Source: Melioribacteraceae bacterium (GTDB taxonomy: Bacteria > Bacteroidota > Ignavibacteria > Ignavibacteriales > Melioribacteraceae). Taken from it: DNA of 64,000 bases. How positions within the stretch are numbered: position 1 is the first letter of the stretch; the number at the start of each line of letters is the position of its first letter. Below are positions 45,101 to 56,844 of this stretch, piece after piece. Position numbers and translations under genes: made by a program. Below the pieces are notes generated by a model. It did no database searches, had not been told where the DNA came from, and was given only the letters and a program-made list of their open reading frames with translations. Location: assembly GCA_019638015.1 (NCBI GenBank), contig JAHBUP010000001.1:2326424-2390423 (forward strand), given 5' to 3'.

Positions 45101-48100
45101 CTCCGGATAATCTTCTCTCCAAGCATGCCAAACACTAACACCCATGTTTCCGATATGGCATTCATCAACTACCAAACCAAAATTGATTTCGCCGTTACTA
45201 TCAACTTGTTGACCGGAAACTTCATACTGGCGATTACAAGTCCAGTAACCCCAGTTAACTCTTGCGGATCTATCCAAAACTTTTACTTTGACCATCACGA
45301 GATTTGAGCGGCCTAAAGTGAAACCACCCGTCGAATAAAGCTCGCTTGGTGAATATATTTCTGTTCCTATTGGATAGATAATTTGAACTTTTCTCTCAGA
45401 AATCTTAAAAGTATTATCACTAATATCATTTAGGAGTTCATTTTCGGCATCAACTATTTGTATTTTAAAATTATTCGAGTAGATTCGGGGAGCCTTCCAT
45501 TGATATTCTTTTAGATTGAATGGTGTTGGAGCACTTAGATCATAGTTGGAGATAATTTCATTCCAGTTTATTCCATTATCGGTAGTGTACAAGATGTTAA
45601 CCATCTTGATATTTTCTTGAACAATAAAAGTAATATTTATGGTTTCCCTGTCTAAAAACTCTTCGCCTCCATTTGGGTATGAAAGGATTATTGGTTGAGT
45701 AAAGATTTCGAAAGTCGCGTCACTTTCATCGGTTAAATTTGTATGAAACCGATCTGTAATTCTAACTTTGTATTGAGTTGAAGCATTACTACTAGGCATC
45801 CAATTTACACTTTTCACTTGTGATTGATAAATGTCATTTGTTTCACCTTGATAGGCTGCCTTAAAATTCCATGTTACTCCATTATCAGAGGAATATTCAA
45901 TTAATTTACCACTTATATTTTTATCACTATCATACCATTCAATTTTTTGGCTTGTTAACCATCCCCATCTTTCACCACCATTAGGTGAAATTATTTTCAA
46001 GATCCTCGTTCCAAAGGAAGCATCGTTTTCATCATTAATCAAAGGATTATTCATAGAAACTATTCTGATCTTTCCATTAATAGAAATTTCTTCGGGTATC
46101 TGCCAATCGAATTTGCCAACAGCAGCATCAATTCCGCTAGCAATTTCAATCCAGTTATTATTAAAATCGTAATATTCTATTTTCACCTGATCAATGTTTT
46201 CTGAAGTCCAGGTAATGGTGTTTGTTTTTCCCTTCTGCAATACTTCGCCGCCATTTGGATAAGTGACGGTTATTTTCCTCAAAACTTCAATTTTGAATTG
46301 TGTATCGTTTATATCAAATAAATTAAGATCGGAGGCATCAGAGACTCGAATAAATACCAGATCACTCTCCTGATTTGGGACAACCCAGTTGTAACTACCG
46401 GAATTAGCCGGGATTGATGAGATAATGGTAGTCCATTGTATTTTATTATCAATTGAATATTCGAGATTTATTAAATCTAGATTCTGACTTACCCAAGCTA
46501 TATTTTGAGTTGTACCTACTTTCCAATTTTCTCCTCCATTAGGGGAGGTTAAATTTAGGCTACGAATTTGAATCGTAAATGAGTTATCACTCTGGTCAAA
46601 TATTGAATTATTTGATGTATCGGTAATTTTTATAAGCGCTTGAGTAGTTGAATTAAACGGAGGCTGCCAGAGATAATTTTCGGCTGAAGCCGCCGTTGAA
46701 TTTGTAATTGTAATCCATGAAAAACCATTATCTAGTGAATATTCAATCTTAACATAATCTACATTTGTGCTATTCCACCTAATAAAATAATTCTTCCCGG
46801 AATTAATAACCTCGCCTCCATTCGGAGCAATTATGGTAATGATTGAAGCTTTATCTAAAAACCCAAGTTTATTATTAGATATAACTCCATTATTATTTAG
46901 TTTTATATTGTTGGCATTTTCAAACTCAGCCCTCAGCAGTTGTGGATCAGCCATATTCAGGTCAGCTGTAATCCAGTAATACTTCTCCACATTTATTATA
47001 TCATTTAAATTAGTAAGTTTAACTTTATCACCAACTAAAGCAGCGTCCACTCCAATTTCAGCAGCACCAATAAAATTATTTACATTACTAGAGTAGAGTC
47101 TAAATGGAAAAGCACCCAACAACTGACCAAAATTGCCGATAATTTTTAAGGTTATTTCCTCCAGAATAGTATTATCACACTCATCAACTATTTTAAATAT
47201 GCCGAGGGGATGGTTATTAATGGGGATAGCCTCAGGTTTTTTCTGCATGTAATTTAGTGATGCATCACTTCCCGGGTAAAATGAGACTTTTGTTTTTATC
47301 TCAATTTTTTTCCATGAATAAGCATAATTACCGGCGTCATCTAAAACTCTTAAAACGGTATTATAAATACCCGGAGAGAATAAATGAATAAATATTTTGT
47401 CGTCAGCTCCCCCTCTATCACTTACAAAGTTTTTCTCGATTTCAGATAGGTCGGGAACCGGCTTGCCAGCTTCCGGGTGATTAAAATCCCAATCATATCT
47501 CACAATATTAAATATTGGAGAGGGATGATAACTTCCTGATGCATCATAAGAAACTTGTTCATTACAAAACAGTGAGTTAGAGTTTATTGAGTAGGAAGAT
47601 ACCGGGGGCACTGATATAATAAAATTATTTTTACTTATTCCATAAATTGCTCCATTATTAGCATCAACAATCCTCACTAAACATTTTTTTGAAGTTGGGT
47701 TAATTGGAGTCCAGTTGTAACTCGATGGTACCGATGCAATATTTTCTACTATCACTGCCCATGTAATTCCATCATCGTGAGAATATTCAATCTTAACATT
47801 AGCTACTGAGGCGGGGTCCCATTTAATTTCATATTGATTGCTAACCAGCCAATTTTCTCCCCCATTTGGAGCAAGTATATTAATTTCTTCTTTTGTGATC
47901 TTAAATTTATTTTGGCTCTCGTCACTTATTAGATTATTGGCAGCATCGCTAATTCTAACTTTACAATTTAGCGATGGTGAGTTTGGTATAGTCCAAAGAT
48001 AGGCACTTAGGTTTCCGGCTACATTATTTTCAATTAAAACCCAGCTAGCCCCATTATCATTACTAAATTCCAGTTTAACTTTTTCGATACCACTACTATT

Positions 48101-50439
48101 CCAAGTGATATTTTGATTTGATCCAACGGCCCAAGTTTCCCCTCCATTTGGTAATTGTAGATCAATTGTGACCCGATCGAGCGCCCCGAATTGAGAGGAT
48201 CCAGAAACAGTTCCACCATTATTAAAAGTTAAATCCTCCTTTTGATTTATTGCCCCTTTTAGTAATCCGCTAAAAGCTGCACTTAAGTCTGCAGTGAGCC
48301 AAAAATACTTTGCATTTAATATCGGTTCGGCAAGCCCGGTAAATTTAACTTTTCCTAATAGTTCACCAGCATCTGAACCGATTGCTTGAGCATCTTCAAA
48401 TATATTTGTCTCACTAGCATAAAGTCTGAAAGGAAGAGGGCCGGTAAGATTTCCAGTATTACCGCTTAATGAAATGGTGATCTCATCTAATTCTCCGCCA
48501 TCGCAAAGAGGAGTGATCACAAATTCTCCAACGGGGAAATTTTCTTTTGGAAGAGGGTTTGGATTTCCTTGTATAAAATTTAGCGCAGGTTTAGACCCGA
48601 CTACCAACTCAACAAGTGGATTAGCAACAATTTTTTTACCCCAGCTAAAGACAATCTTACCCTGATCATCTGTAATTTTTAATACAGGATAAAACGCCCC
48701 AGCAGGATATGAATGATTTACAATAATCCCAAGGGTTTCAGCTGCAAAATTATTTTTTATTTGAGAGGTATCCTGATTCGGGAAAGCAGCTTGAGCAACA
48801 TTAAAATCCCATTCATATTTAACAATACCATGGTCGGGATCTGAATGAGAAGATGATGAAGCATCAAAAATAATCTGCTCGTTACAATTAGGATTAAGTT
48901 TATTTACTGAAAAATCTGCAATCGGATTACCAAAAATTTCAAAGAAAGCATCGCTTTGATCTGATACAGAATTATCATCTTCATCCTCAATTCGCAATAA
49001 ACATTGTTTTGATTGCTTATTCGGGATAGTCCAACTATATAATCCAAGATCAGCATTAACAGTACTAATTATATTCCAAGTATCCTGGGGCATCTCTGAT
49101 GTTCTAAACTTCAAAACAACTTTGGAGATTCCTGTGCTTATCCAAGTAATATTAGTTTGAGAACCAATTTTCAGTTTTTCCCCACCATTAGGTGATAGCA
49201 CTCTTATGCTCGGAGTGTAAATAGTGAAAACATTATCGCTGATATCATTCATTCCCAGATTAGCCGTGTTGCTAATTCTTACTTTAGCTTGAGTTGTGGG
49301 ATTATTTGGCACAGTCCAAATATAATTTCCACTGGCAGCCGGAGTGCTGGCAGTTACAAGATTCCAGTTTGTACCGTTATCGGCTGAATATTCAATTTTA
49401 ATATTCGCAATCCCGTTACTATTCCAGGTTATATTTTGATTAGTACCAGACTTCCAGGACTGTTCACCATTGGGAGATGTAAGAACGAGTGAAGCCGGGG
49501 TATATTTTAATATTTTTCCCTCATCTCCGACAGCCCAGCCAGAGTTTGCATCAACAAAATATAATCCTCTAATTGCTTGAGTTATCCCGCTATTACTCTG
49601 AGTCCAATCAGATCCGCCGTTTATTGTTGATGCTAGATATCCACCACCCCCTCCTACCCATGCCGATTGATTGCTAATTGCATAAACAGCATATAACCAT
49701 TCAACCGCTGTACCGCTGTTTTGAGTGGCCCAATTAGCTCCACCATTTATGGTATTGATTAGAGTCCCGGTTTCAGAAACAGCCCAGCCGGTATTTGCAT
49801 CTGCAAAGGAAAGATCGGAGAACATCTTTCCCGTCGGTTCAGATTGGGCAGTCCAGTTATTACCTCCATTTGTAGTCTTTAATATTCTTGAATTCCCGAA
49901 AGCAATATTTCCCCCGACAGCCCATCCGGTATTCTCATCACTAAACCAAACGCTCCACAATGGATCAGTTGTTCCACTATTGCGGCTCTGCCAAATCAAG
50001 CCGCCATCAGTAGTCAATAATATTTTCCCTCCATCACCAACAGCCCAACCTTTTAGGTTATTGAAGAAAAATAAATCAAATAGATCATTAGCAGTACCGC
50101 TAACTTGTTCGCTCCAATTAACTCCACCATTGGCGGTGACAATAATTTTACCTCCGTTTCCAACTGCCCATCCTTTTGAGGAACTTACAAATGAAACTGC
50201 ATTCAACTGTCTGGTAACGGGACTAACCTGAGCAGACCAATTGCTTCCGGCATCGGTAGTAATTAATATTACCGAAGATTGTGGAAAAAAATCGCTTCCT
50301 CCCACAGCCCATCCAAGATCAGAGCTTTCAAAATGAACATCCTGAAGAGAAGCAGTAGTAGGACTATTTTGAATAATCCATTGCGAGAAAATGTTTGAGC
50401 TGAAAGCAAAAGTGTGAGGGAGATAAAAAGGGTTTTCAT
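42137..50439 (-). CDS. Giant secreted modular protein (T9SS substrate), frameshifted at the signal peptide
   Basis: Main frame 42137-50305 gives 2722 residues. N-terminal about 270 residues are YCF48/BNR-like propeller repeats (GWAVGNGG, GWAVGDGG). Then come about 13 Kre9/KNH-like Ig repeats (PNGGExxxxG...ITWNS), two PKD-like modules (PIADFSVN...YEWDFNV and another near residue 960), two fibronectin III-like domains near the C-terminus and a type IX sorting domain (LSQNYPNPFNPETIISYHI to LMK). Upstream, an ATG at 50439 encodes the signal peptide MKTLFISLTLLLSAQTFS in another frame; adding one T at 50388-50391 would join it to SQWIIQNSP of the propeller. No in-frame ATG start exists. Confidence 0.9.
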
Positions 50440-50459
50440 AGCATCCCCTGATTTATTTA

Positions 50460-50810
50460 CTAAACTAATTTTTCAATAAAGTAGTTCGGAAGTAGGTAGA
50501 GATCTTCTTTTGGCAAAAGGAACTCAGCCCCGGCACATTTAGCCTCATGGGATAAATCCTCATCTGAATAATTTGAAACCATTATTATTTTTATATGAGG
50601 AAATTTTTTCTTGATATTTTTTGTGGCAGTAATGCCATCAACATATTTCATCTTAAAATCCATTAAAACATAATCGGGATTATGCTGCTCGCACATTTCA
50701 ATCGAATTTAGCCCATCGTCACATTCAAAGAACTCACTCTGGCTCTGGGTGAATAAGGATTTTATCATAAGGCGCATATGGCTGTTATCATCAACAATTA
50801 AAATTTTCAT
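50460..50810 (-). CDS. Stand-alone response-regulator receiver protein
   Basis: A 116-residue CheY-like receiver: MKILIVDDNSHMRLMIKSLF with the acidic pocket, phospho-acceptor Asp in YVLMDFKMKYVDG, and MVSNYSDED then FLLPKED with the conserved Lys. No output domain. The ATG at 50810 was chosen because it places the first strand correctly; the longer frame to 50834 has no reason to be used. It lies just upstream of the giant secreted gene. Confidence 0.88.
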   Translation of the reverse strand: MKILIVDDNSHMRLMIKSLFTQSQSEFFECDDGLNSIEMCEQHNPDYVLMDFKMKYVDGITATKNIKKKFPHIKIIMVSNYSDEDLSHEAKCAGAEFLLPKEDLYLLPNYFIEKLV

Positions 50811-50923
50811 AATTATCTCTAATGCCACATCCATAGTAGGCTAAAGGGGAGTAATTGAAAATAAGTAGCGGCACCTAATTAAATACGTGCCAACACTTAT
50901 TTATGACGAAAATTATAGTGGGG

Positions 50924-51568
50924 TTAAAAGAATTCTTTGTTTTCTATCGCATACTTCAGCAATGAGTTGTTCCCCTTAAGGTTAAGTTTTTCGCAGATGT
51001 TGGAGCGGTGTTTTTCAACCGTCCTATAACTAATAAACAACATTTCGGCAATGTCTTTTGTGGTTTTTTGTTGAGCGATTAGGGACATAATTCTCATTTC
51101 GGTTGGAGTTAACTTTTGTAGCAATAATTGTGAATTACTCGGGTTCCCCCGAAAATTTGAATGGCTGATTAGTTCTTCAGATAGAGCCGCACTTATATAA
51201 TGTTCACCTGAATGAACTTTATGAAGTCCTTTAATTATGTCGATGAGTGCTGTTTCTTTTAATACATAGCCCATCACATTTAATTTGAGAGCTTCGGATA
51301 AAAGATCATTTGCGCTATGCATCGTTAAGAAAATTATTTTTGATCTGATATTTTTTTTATTGAGTTCTCTAGCAATTTCAAAACCATTAATACCGGGCAT
51401 ATCTAAATCGAGAATTGCTACATCCGGTTGTAGTTTTATTATTTTATTTAAGGCTTCATCACCACTTTGACCCTGCTCAATAATTTTTATAGTTTTATCA
51501 GTCTCTAATACTTGCCTTAATCCCATTAAAAAAATCGGGTGATCATCAGCAATAATCACACTAATCAT
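50924..51568 (-). CDS. NarL/LuxR-family response regulator
   Basis: A 214-residue regulator with a receiver domain (ISVIIADDHPIFLMGLRQVL, phospho-Asp in VAILDLDMPG, LKETALID) and a C-terminal LuxR HTH (KLTPTEMRIMSLIAQQKTTK, ISYRTVEKHRSNICEKL). It overlaps the sensor kinase gene by 4 bases and is its likely cognate regulator. Confidence 0.92.
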   Translation of the reverse strand: MISVIIADDHPIFLMGLRQVLETDKTIKIIEQGQSGDEALNKIIKLQPDVAILDLDMPGINGFEIARELNKKNIRSKIIFLTMHSANDLLSEALKLNVMGYVLKETALIDIIKGLHKVHSGEHYISAALSEELISHSNFRGNPSNSQLLLQKLTPTEMRIMSLIAQQKTTKDIAEMLFISYRTVEKHRSNICEKLNLKGNNSLLKYAIENKEFF

Positions 51569-54500
51569 TTATTCTCCTCTTTTTTTATCGGAAATGAGAT
51601 TAAAATTTTAGTACCGGTACCGGAGGCTGATTCGACATTTAATGTACCAGATAGTAACTTAACTCTATGGGTCAAACTTGTAAATCCAAGTCCAGACGGA
51701 TTTTCTTTTTGAGTATCGAAATCAAACCCTATTCCATCATCTTTATAATTAATAATAATTCTATCGTTTTCTAATTTAATATCTAGTTTAACCTTTTTTG
51801 CTTCTGAGTGTCTGAGTCCATTGCTTAAGCATTCTTGAACTATTCTGTAGACATGAATTTCATTTTCTACTGAAACAGAATTATCAATTATGTCTAAAGA
51901 ATATTCAAACACAAAATTAGAAGTTTGAATAACTTGCTTTATCACCCCTTCAACGGCTTTTGTTAAACCAATTTTTCCTAATTGATAGGGGCGCAGATTA
52001 TATGCAATTGTTCTAACATCATTAATAGTTTGTGAGGATATATTGAGTATTTCTTCCATTTGTTCTCTCAGTGCCGGATGATTGTTTAGACCAAGCATCG
52101 CTCTATTTTTGATTATCACAAGATTTTGTCCCACTCCATCATGCAGTTCAGAAGCAATTCTTTTTCTTTCATTTTCTTGAGACTCAATCAATTGCCGGGT
52201 ATAGTTCTGCTGACGATCTTTATCTCTTTTAGTTTTTACTGATCGTTTGTTAAGTATCAGTAGAACAAATAGAACAGAAAAGATAAAAATGATTATTCGA
52301 AACCAGATAGTTTGCCAATATGGGGGTGTAATTTCAATATTTATAGTAATTCCCGCCTCATTCCAGATTCGGTCGCTGTTTGTTCCTTTCAGGTGAAGAG
52401 TATAGTACCCTGGCTCAACATTAGTATATGCGGCATATCTTCTTTTACCCGAATAGATCCATTGTTTATCATAGCCCTTGAGTTGATATGCATACTCATT
52501 TTTCATTGGTGAAGTAAGATCAAGAGCGGTAAATTCAAAGGAGAAAAAATTTTGCCAGTATTCTAACTTTATAGTTTGAGCATCGAAATAAACTTTGCCA
52601 GGAGAAAGAGGCTTATCGAATATATTAAAACTGGAGAGAGCTAATTTTGCTTTTTGAGCCCTTTCATCAACACTATCAGGATTAAAGAAAGACAATCCTT
52701 CGATTCCACCAAAATAGATATTTCCTTCGGAGTCTTTGCTAAAGGCCCCGGTGTTGAACTCATCCGAAGATATCCCATCATTCTTATCATAATTTTTGAA
52801 AGTCTCGCTTTGACTATTAAATTTTGAAATCCCATAATTTGTTGAAAGCCAAAGATTATTTTGCCGGTCTTTTAAGATGCCGTAAATAGTATTATTGGGC
52901 AAGCCCTTCTTATCATTAAACATAGTAAATTGATTTGATCCAGGGTTAAATTTGATTAATCCATCCCCCAGCGTACCCAGCCAAAAGGTTGAATCATTTT
53001 CTATTAATATAGAATAGTGAACGGATTGCATTTTTGTGAAATCGTTTAGAGAACCGGAGAAATATCTTTTATATAATTTAGTTTTTGGGTGATACTCTGC
53101 AAGTCCGGAGGCTGAAGCCAGCCAAAGATTATTATTTTTATCTGAGGTAATTTGAAAAATGACAACTTCTTTTTTTGCCTCGGGATTTGGGATAATTGAA
53201 AGAGAATGGCTATCAAATTTATTTGTAGTTAGCTTAAAACTAAACAGACCTGCGCCAAATGTTCCAAACCATAGAGTATTATTATCATCGACGAAAAAAG
53301 ATCTTATTGGGAAAACGGGATTCGGCTCATTTGTATTCAACCTGTGAATAAATCTTTTGAATTTGTCATTTTGCTTATCGTATAATGCCAGTCCCCTTTG
53401 AGTACCAACCCAAATATTCCCAAAATTATCTTCAGCAAGAGCCCATATTTTATTATCGCTAATTGAAGTTTCATCATTGGGTTTGTAGTAGTATGATTGA
53501 ACAAAGTTATTATCTGAATTAATTTTATTGAGACCGTTATCAGTTCCAATCCAGATATTTTTACTTTTATCAACTAATATGGCCCGGATAGAATAATTGC
53601 TAAGGAAATTATCTGAGTTCTTTTTTGAATAAGAATAAAAAGCATTTTTTCTATTTTTCCATTTTATCAGACCGTTGGTTGAGGTACCCAACCATAGATT
53701 TGAATTAGTATCTTCATAAATAGCCCAAATATTTCTTTCCTCTTCAAGCGGGTCATTTTTTATTTCGAACCGCTTCTTTAAAAATGCTTTGTTTTTGTAA
53801 TCAAATAAATAAACCCCCTCTCCTTCAATTGAAGTCCAAATATTATTCTTACGATCGCAGTAGACCGTTAAAATATTATTTTTAATTCCGTTGATCCGGT
53901 TCAACTCGTAACGATTTGATTTTATATCGAGAAGGCCAAGTCCATTAGTTGTAGCTATTAGCAGATATTTATCACCAAACGGGGTGAGTGCATTTATAGT
54001 TTTTGAGGTAAAATTATCATCACGCAGAGTAAGGCTTTCTATTTTCTTAGTTGTAATATTATATTTGTTCAGCCCCTTACCAAATGTTCCAATCCATATA
54101 TTACCAAGATGATCCTCATTTAGTGAGGTCACAAAGTTATCACCAATTGAATTTTGATCCGAGAGGTTGTTAATAAAGTGTGTAACAGTATTATTTTTTA
54201 TTCGAAAAACACCGGAATAATAGGTTCCTATCCAAAATGATTTATCCTTAGCTTTTATAAATGAGGAGACAGCACCCAGCGAAATAGTTTTATTTTCTTT
54301 CTTTACAACAATTCTGGTAAACTTATTAAGTTCAGGATCATAGATAGCCGCACCATTTATTGTTCCAATCAAGATTAATCCACTTTGATCTTCCCATAGA
54401 CATGAGATATAATTTCCGGGGAGGGAGTTGGAATCACTTAATTCTTTTCGAAATTTTGTGAACTGATAGCCGTCAAATCTGTTTAATCCATCTTGAGTAC

Positions 54501-54717
54501 CCATCCATAAAAATCCATTCCTATCTTGAAGAATGGATCTTACATTGGCTTGAGATAATCCTTGATCAAGTGAATAGTAGTCAAATTGAGAAAAAATATT
54601 TGAGGTTAAGGCAAGAAATACAATCAGCTGCATTATTTTGATGTAGCAGAGGAGATTTTTATTGATCCATGCAACCGAATTAAGAAAAAAGCAGCTGCGA
54701 TGAACAGATGCAATCAT
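51565..54717 (-). CDS. Sensor histidine kinase with reg_prop propeller and HisKA_3
   Basis: A membrane sensor of 1050 residues. A signal peptide (MQLIVFLALTSNIFSQ, from an internal ATG at 54633) precedes about 14 two-component propeller repeats (ILQDRNGFLWMGTQDGLNRFDG, many WIGT motifs). Then a Y_Y_Y Ig-like module, one membrane segment (IWFRIIIFIFSVLFVLLILN) and a HisKA_3/HATPase kinase with His859 (ASELHDGVGQN). This is the periplasmic-sensing architecture of hybrid-like systems without the receiver. The start at 54717 or 54633 is uncertain. Confidence 0.9.
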   Translation of the reverse strand: MIASVHRSCFFLNSVAWINKNLLCYIKIMQLIVFLALTSNIFSQFDYYSLDQGLSQANVRSILQDRNGFLWMGTQDGLNRFDGYQFTKFRKELSDSNSLPGNYISCLWEDQSGLILIGTINGAAIYDPELNKFTRIVVKKENKTISLGAVSSFIKAKDKSFWIGTYYSGVFRIKNNTVTHFINNLSDQNSIGDNFVTSLNEDHLGNIWIGTFGKGLNKYNITTKKIESLTLRDDNFTSKTINALTPFGDKYLLIATTNGLGLLDIKSNRYELNRINGIKNNILTVYCDRKNNIWTSIEGEGVYLFDYKNKAFLKKRFEIKNDPLEEERNIWAIYEDTNSNLWLGTSTNGLIKWKNRKNAFYSYSKKNSDNFLSNYSIRAILVDKSKNIWIGTDNGLNKINSDNNFVQSYYYKPNDETSISDNKIWALAEDNFGNIWVGTQRGLALYDKQNDKFKRFIHRLNTNEPNPVFPIRSFFVDDNNTLWFGTFGAGLFSFKLTTNKFDSHSLSIIPNPEAKKEVVIFQITSDKNNNLWLASASGLAEYHPKTKLYKRYFSGSLNDFTKMQSVHYSILIENDSTFWLGTLGDGLIKFNPGSNQFTMFNDKKGLPNNTIYGILKDRQNNLWLSTNYGISKFNSQSETFKNYDKNDGISSDEFNTGAFSKDSEGNIYFGGIEGLSFFNPDSVDERAQKAKLALSSFNIFDKPLSPGKVYFDAQTIKLEYWQNFFSFEFTALDLTSPMKNEYAYQLKGYDKQWIYSGKRRYAAYTNVEPGYYTLHLKGTNSDRIWNEAGITINIEITPPYWQTIWFRIIIFIFSVLFVLLILNKRSVKTKRDKDRQQNYTRQLIESQENERKRIASELHDGVGQNLVIIKNRAMLGLNNHPALREQMEEILNISSQTINDVRTIAYNLRPYQLGKIGLTKAVEGVIKQVIQTSNFVFEYSLDIIDNSVSVENEIHVYRIVQECLSNGLRHSEAKKVKLDIKLENDRIIINYKDDGIGFDFDTQKENPSGLGFTSLTHRVKLLSGTLNVESASGTGTKILISFPIKKEENK

Positions 54718-54802
54718 TTTTAATTTATTTATCTTTTGGCAAAATTAAATTCAATTACAAATTCTGATACTGCCTAAGACAATATAACTTTTTTCTGACT
54801 GA

Positions 54803-55981
54803 CTAATTACTAATTAAATAATCTGCGATTGCTAGTGAAGCTGTAGCGCCCGGTGATGGAGCGTTCAGAAGAAATGTTTCCCTTCCCCGCTTTTCAATTA
54901 TAAAATCCATAACCAGTTTACCGCTTTTATCAATTGCTTGAGCTCTTACACCAGAGGTTCCCTTTTCTAAATCATCTAACTCAACATCCGGAATCATCTT
55001 TTTAGCTTTGGCTAAAAATTTACTCTTAGAAAGTGAACTGATCAGTTCGCTTAATGTAAATGAGAAATTATTAATTATAAATTTCTGAAATCCCCCATAA
55101 GAGAGAGTATCTAGAGTATCTTTCAAAGAAAAATCGGTGAAGCTATATCCTTCTCTTTTGAAAGCTAAAACCGCATTTGGTCCCACTTCTCTTCCACCTT
55201 TCATTAGGCGAGTAAAATGAACTCCCAAGAAGGGATATTTAGGATCGGGCACCGGATAAATTAGATGATTGACAAGAGCATCACGATCACTTTTTATTTT
55301 ATAATAATCACCTCTAAATGGAATAATTTTAACCGGACTGGATTTACCTGTCACTTTTTCATAAAGCCGGTCGGAGAATAATCCCGAACAGTAATAAATA
55401 TGATCAAACTCAATTTCCCCCTCAGCGGTTTTTAGGATAACTTTATTATTCTTTTCAACAGAGCCCAAAATAACAGCTCCGGTTTTAATCACCCCCTCTT
55501 TCGATTCTATTATCGAAGCCAATTTATTCATCACTTCTTTATAATCAACTATTCCTTCTTGAGGGACTAATAGAGCTTTCAGTGCATTAACGAATGGTTC
55601 TCTTTTTAGAATCTCACTTTTATCTAAAATTTTTAATCCGGATAACCCATTTTCCTCTCCACGTTTAGCCAGATCACGCATGAGACTAATTTCCCTCTCA
55701 TCGGTAGCAACAACAATCTTACCGCAGATATCGTGTGGTAGGTTATGATCTAAGCAGAATTTAGTCATTTGCCTAATTCCACTAACCGCAAGTTTTGCTT
55801 TTAGTGAACCAGGTTTATAGTACAAGCCGCAATGAAGCACACCGGAGTTTCTGCTTGACTGATGAAGACCAACCTCATCCTCTTTTTCAAATAAAATAAT
55901 TTTTGCCTGCGGATATTTCTCTTGAGCTTTATAAGCTGTTGCCAGTCCGATTATTCCCCCGCCTACTATAGCAATATTCAT
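54803..55981 (-). CDS. lhgO: L-2-hydroxyglutarate oxidase
   Basis: A 392-residue FAD-dependent DAO-family enzyme: MNIAIVGGGIIGLATAYKAQ dinucleotide motif, SSRNSGVLHCGLYYKPGSLKA signature of LhgO, and FRGDYYKIKSD later. It oxidises L-2-hydroxyglutarate to 2-oxoglutarate at the membrane. Unrelated to the neighbours in pathway terms. Confidence 0.9.
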   Translation of the reverse strand: MNIAIVGGGIIGLATAYKAQEKYPQAKIILFEKEDEVGLHQSSRNSGVLHCGLYYKPGSLKAKLAVSGIRQMTKFCLDHNLPHDICGKIVVATDEREISLMRDLAKRGEENGLSGLKILDKSEILKREPFVNALKALLVPQEGIVDYKEVMNKLASIIESKEGVIKTGAVILGSVEKNNKVILKTAEGEIEFDHIYYCSGLFSDRLYEKVTGKSSPVKIIPFRGDYYKIKSDRDALVNHLIYPVPDPKYPFLGVHFTRLMKGGREVGPNAVLAFKREGYSFTDFSLKDTLDTLSYGGFQKFIINNFSFTLSELISSLSKSKFLAKAKKMIPDVELDDLEKGTSGVRAQAIDKSGKLVMDFIIEKRGRETFLLNAPSPGATASLAIADYLISN

Positions 55982-56354
55982 GATTAACCAAATGATAATG
56001 AATAATTAGTTAGATGCAATTTATAATTTATTATTGACAATTTGTAATTGATGGATGTAGAGAGGTGGTCATTGCACTGTGGGATAGGAATGAGGTCATT
56101 GCTCAGTGGGATAGAAAAGAAGTCATTCATAGTCATTTATTGTTATTCATAGTTATTCATTGCAATTACGACTAATAACGCGAAGTAAGTGACAACCAAT
56201 GCGGCGAAGCAAATAGCCAAGTGGGATAGTAAAGGAGTTATTCATGGTCATGGCATTGTGATATAGGGATGCCATAATTGATAGTAATGAATGGTTGATT
56301 GTTGTTTCTAAAAATAACAACCGGTGAAAACGTAATAGTGAGCTGTTGAAAACG
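55982..56354. repeat. Intergenic gtcatt-family repeats
   Basis: The gap has degenerate gtcatt words, GCGAAGTAAGTGAC and GTGGGATAG elements, related to 33451-33766 and 37940-38388. No gene is supported. Confidence 0.7.
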
Positions 56355-56744
56355 CTAAGTGTTATTAGATCCAATATTTAATGAGTTTTCAATTGCTGAT
56401 CGGAGCTCCTTATTTACAAATGGTTTTCGGATAAAGATTGATGCACCTGCCGAATAAGCTGCAACTTCATCTACTTTAAATGCATTGGCAGTAACCACAA
56501 TGATTGGTGTGGATTCGTACCGGCTCATCGATCTGATTTCACCTATTAATTCAAGCCCATTTTTCAAACCTTGAAGAGTAATATCAACAAGAAAAAGATC
56601 AAAATTTGAGTCTTGGATTACTTCATCAAACTCTACTGAGTTTTTGCAGAGAGTCAAATTATATTTAGCAGTAAGCAGAAGCATATATAACTGCTGATTT
56701 AGTTCATCATCTTCAATTATTAGAATATTAGGTTTAGTTTCCAT
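56355..56744 (-). CDS. Response-regulator receiver protein
   Basis: A 129-residue single-domain receiver: PNILIIEDDELNQQLYMLLL, phospho-acceptor Asp in FDLFLVDITLQGLKNG, TANAFKVDEVAA and the IFIRKPFVNKEL switch region. It lies 100 bases downstream of a PAS histidine kinase, which probably phosphorylates it. Confidence 0.9.
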   Translation of the reverse strand: METKPNILIIEDDELNQQLYMLLLTAKYNLTLCKNSVEFDEVIQDSNFDLFLVDITLQGLKNGLELIGEIRSMSRYESTPIIVVTANAFKVDEVAAYSAGASIFIRKPFVNKELRSAIENSLNIGSNNT

Positions 56745-56770
56745 AGTTAGCCTGTATGTAAAGTAGAGTG

Positions 56771-56825
56771 ATTTAGTTAGTTCTTAGCTTTTAGCTATTA
56801 GCAATTAGCAATTAGCTGTTAGTTT
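56771..56825. repeat. Intergenic heptanucleotide tract (NNttagc)
   Basis: Units ttttagc, tattagc, aattagc, aattagc and tgttagt follow each other, between the kinase and the receiver gene. Confidence 0.75.
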
Positions 56826-56844
56826 AATTTATTTGTTTGTATTG

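Noticed and set aside
49725..50231. 168-residue plus-strand frame
   Set aside because: It is the antisense of the propeller repeats of the giant secreted protein; composition is shadow-like (many Pro, Phe, Leu) and there is no ribosome-binding site.
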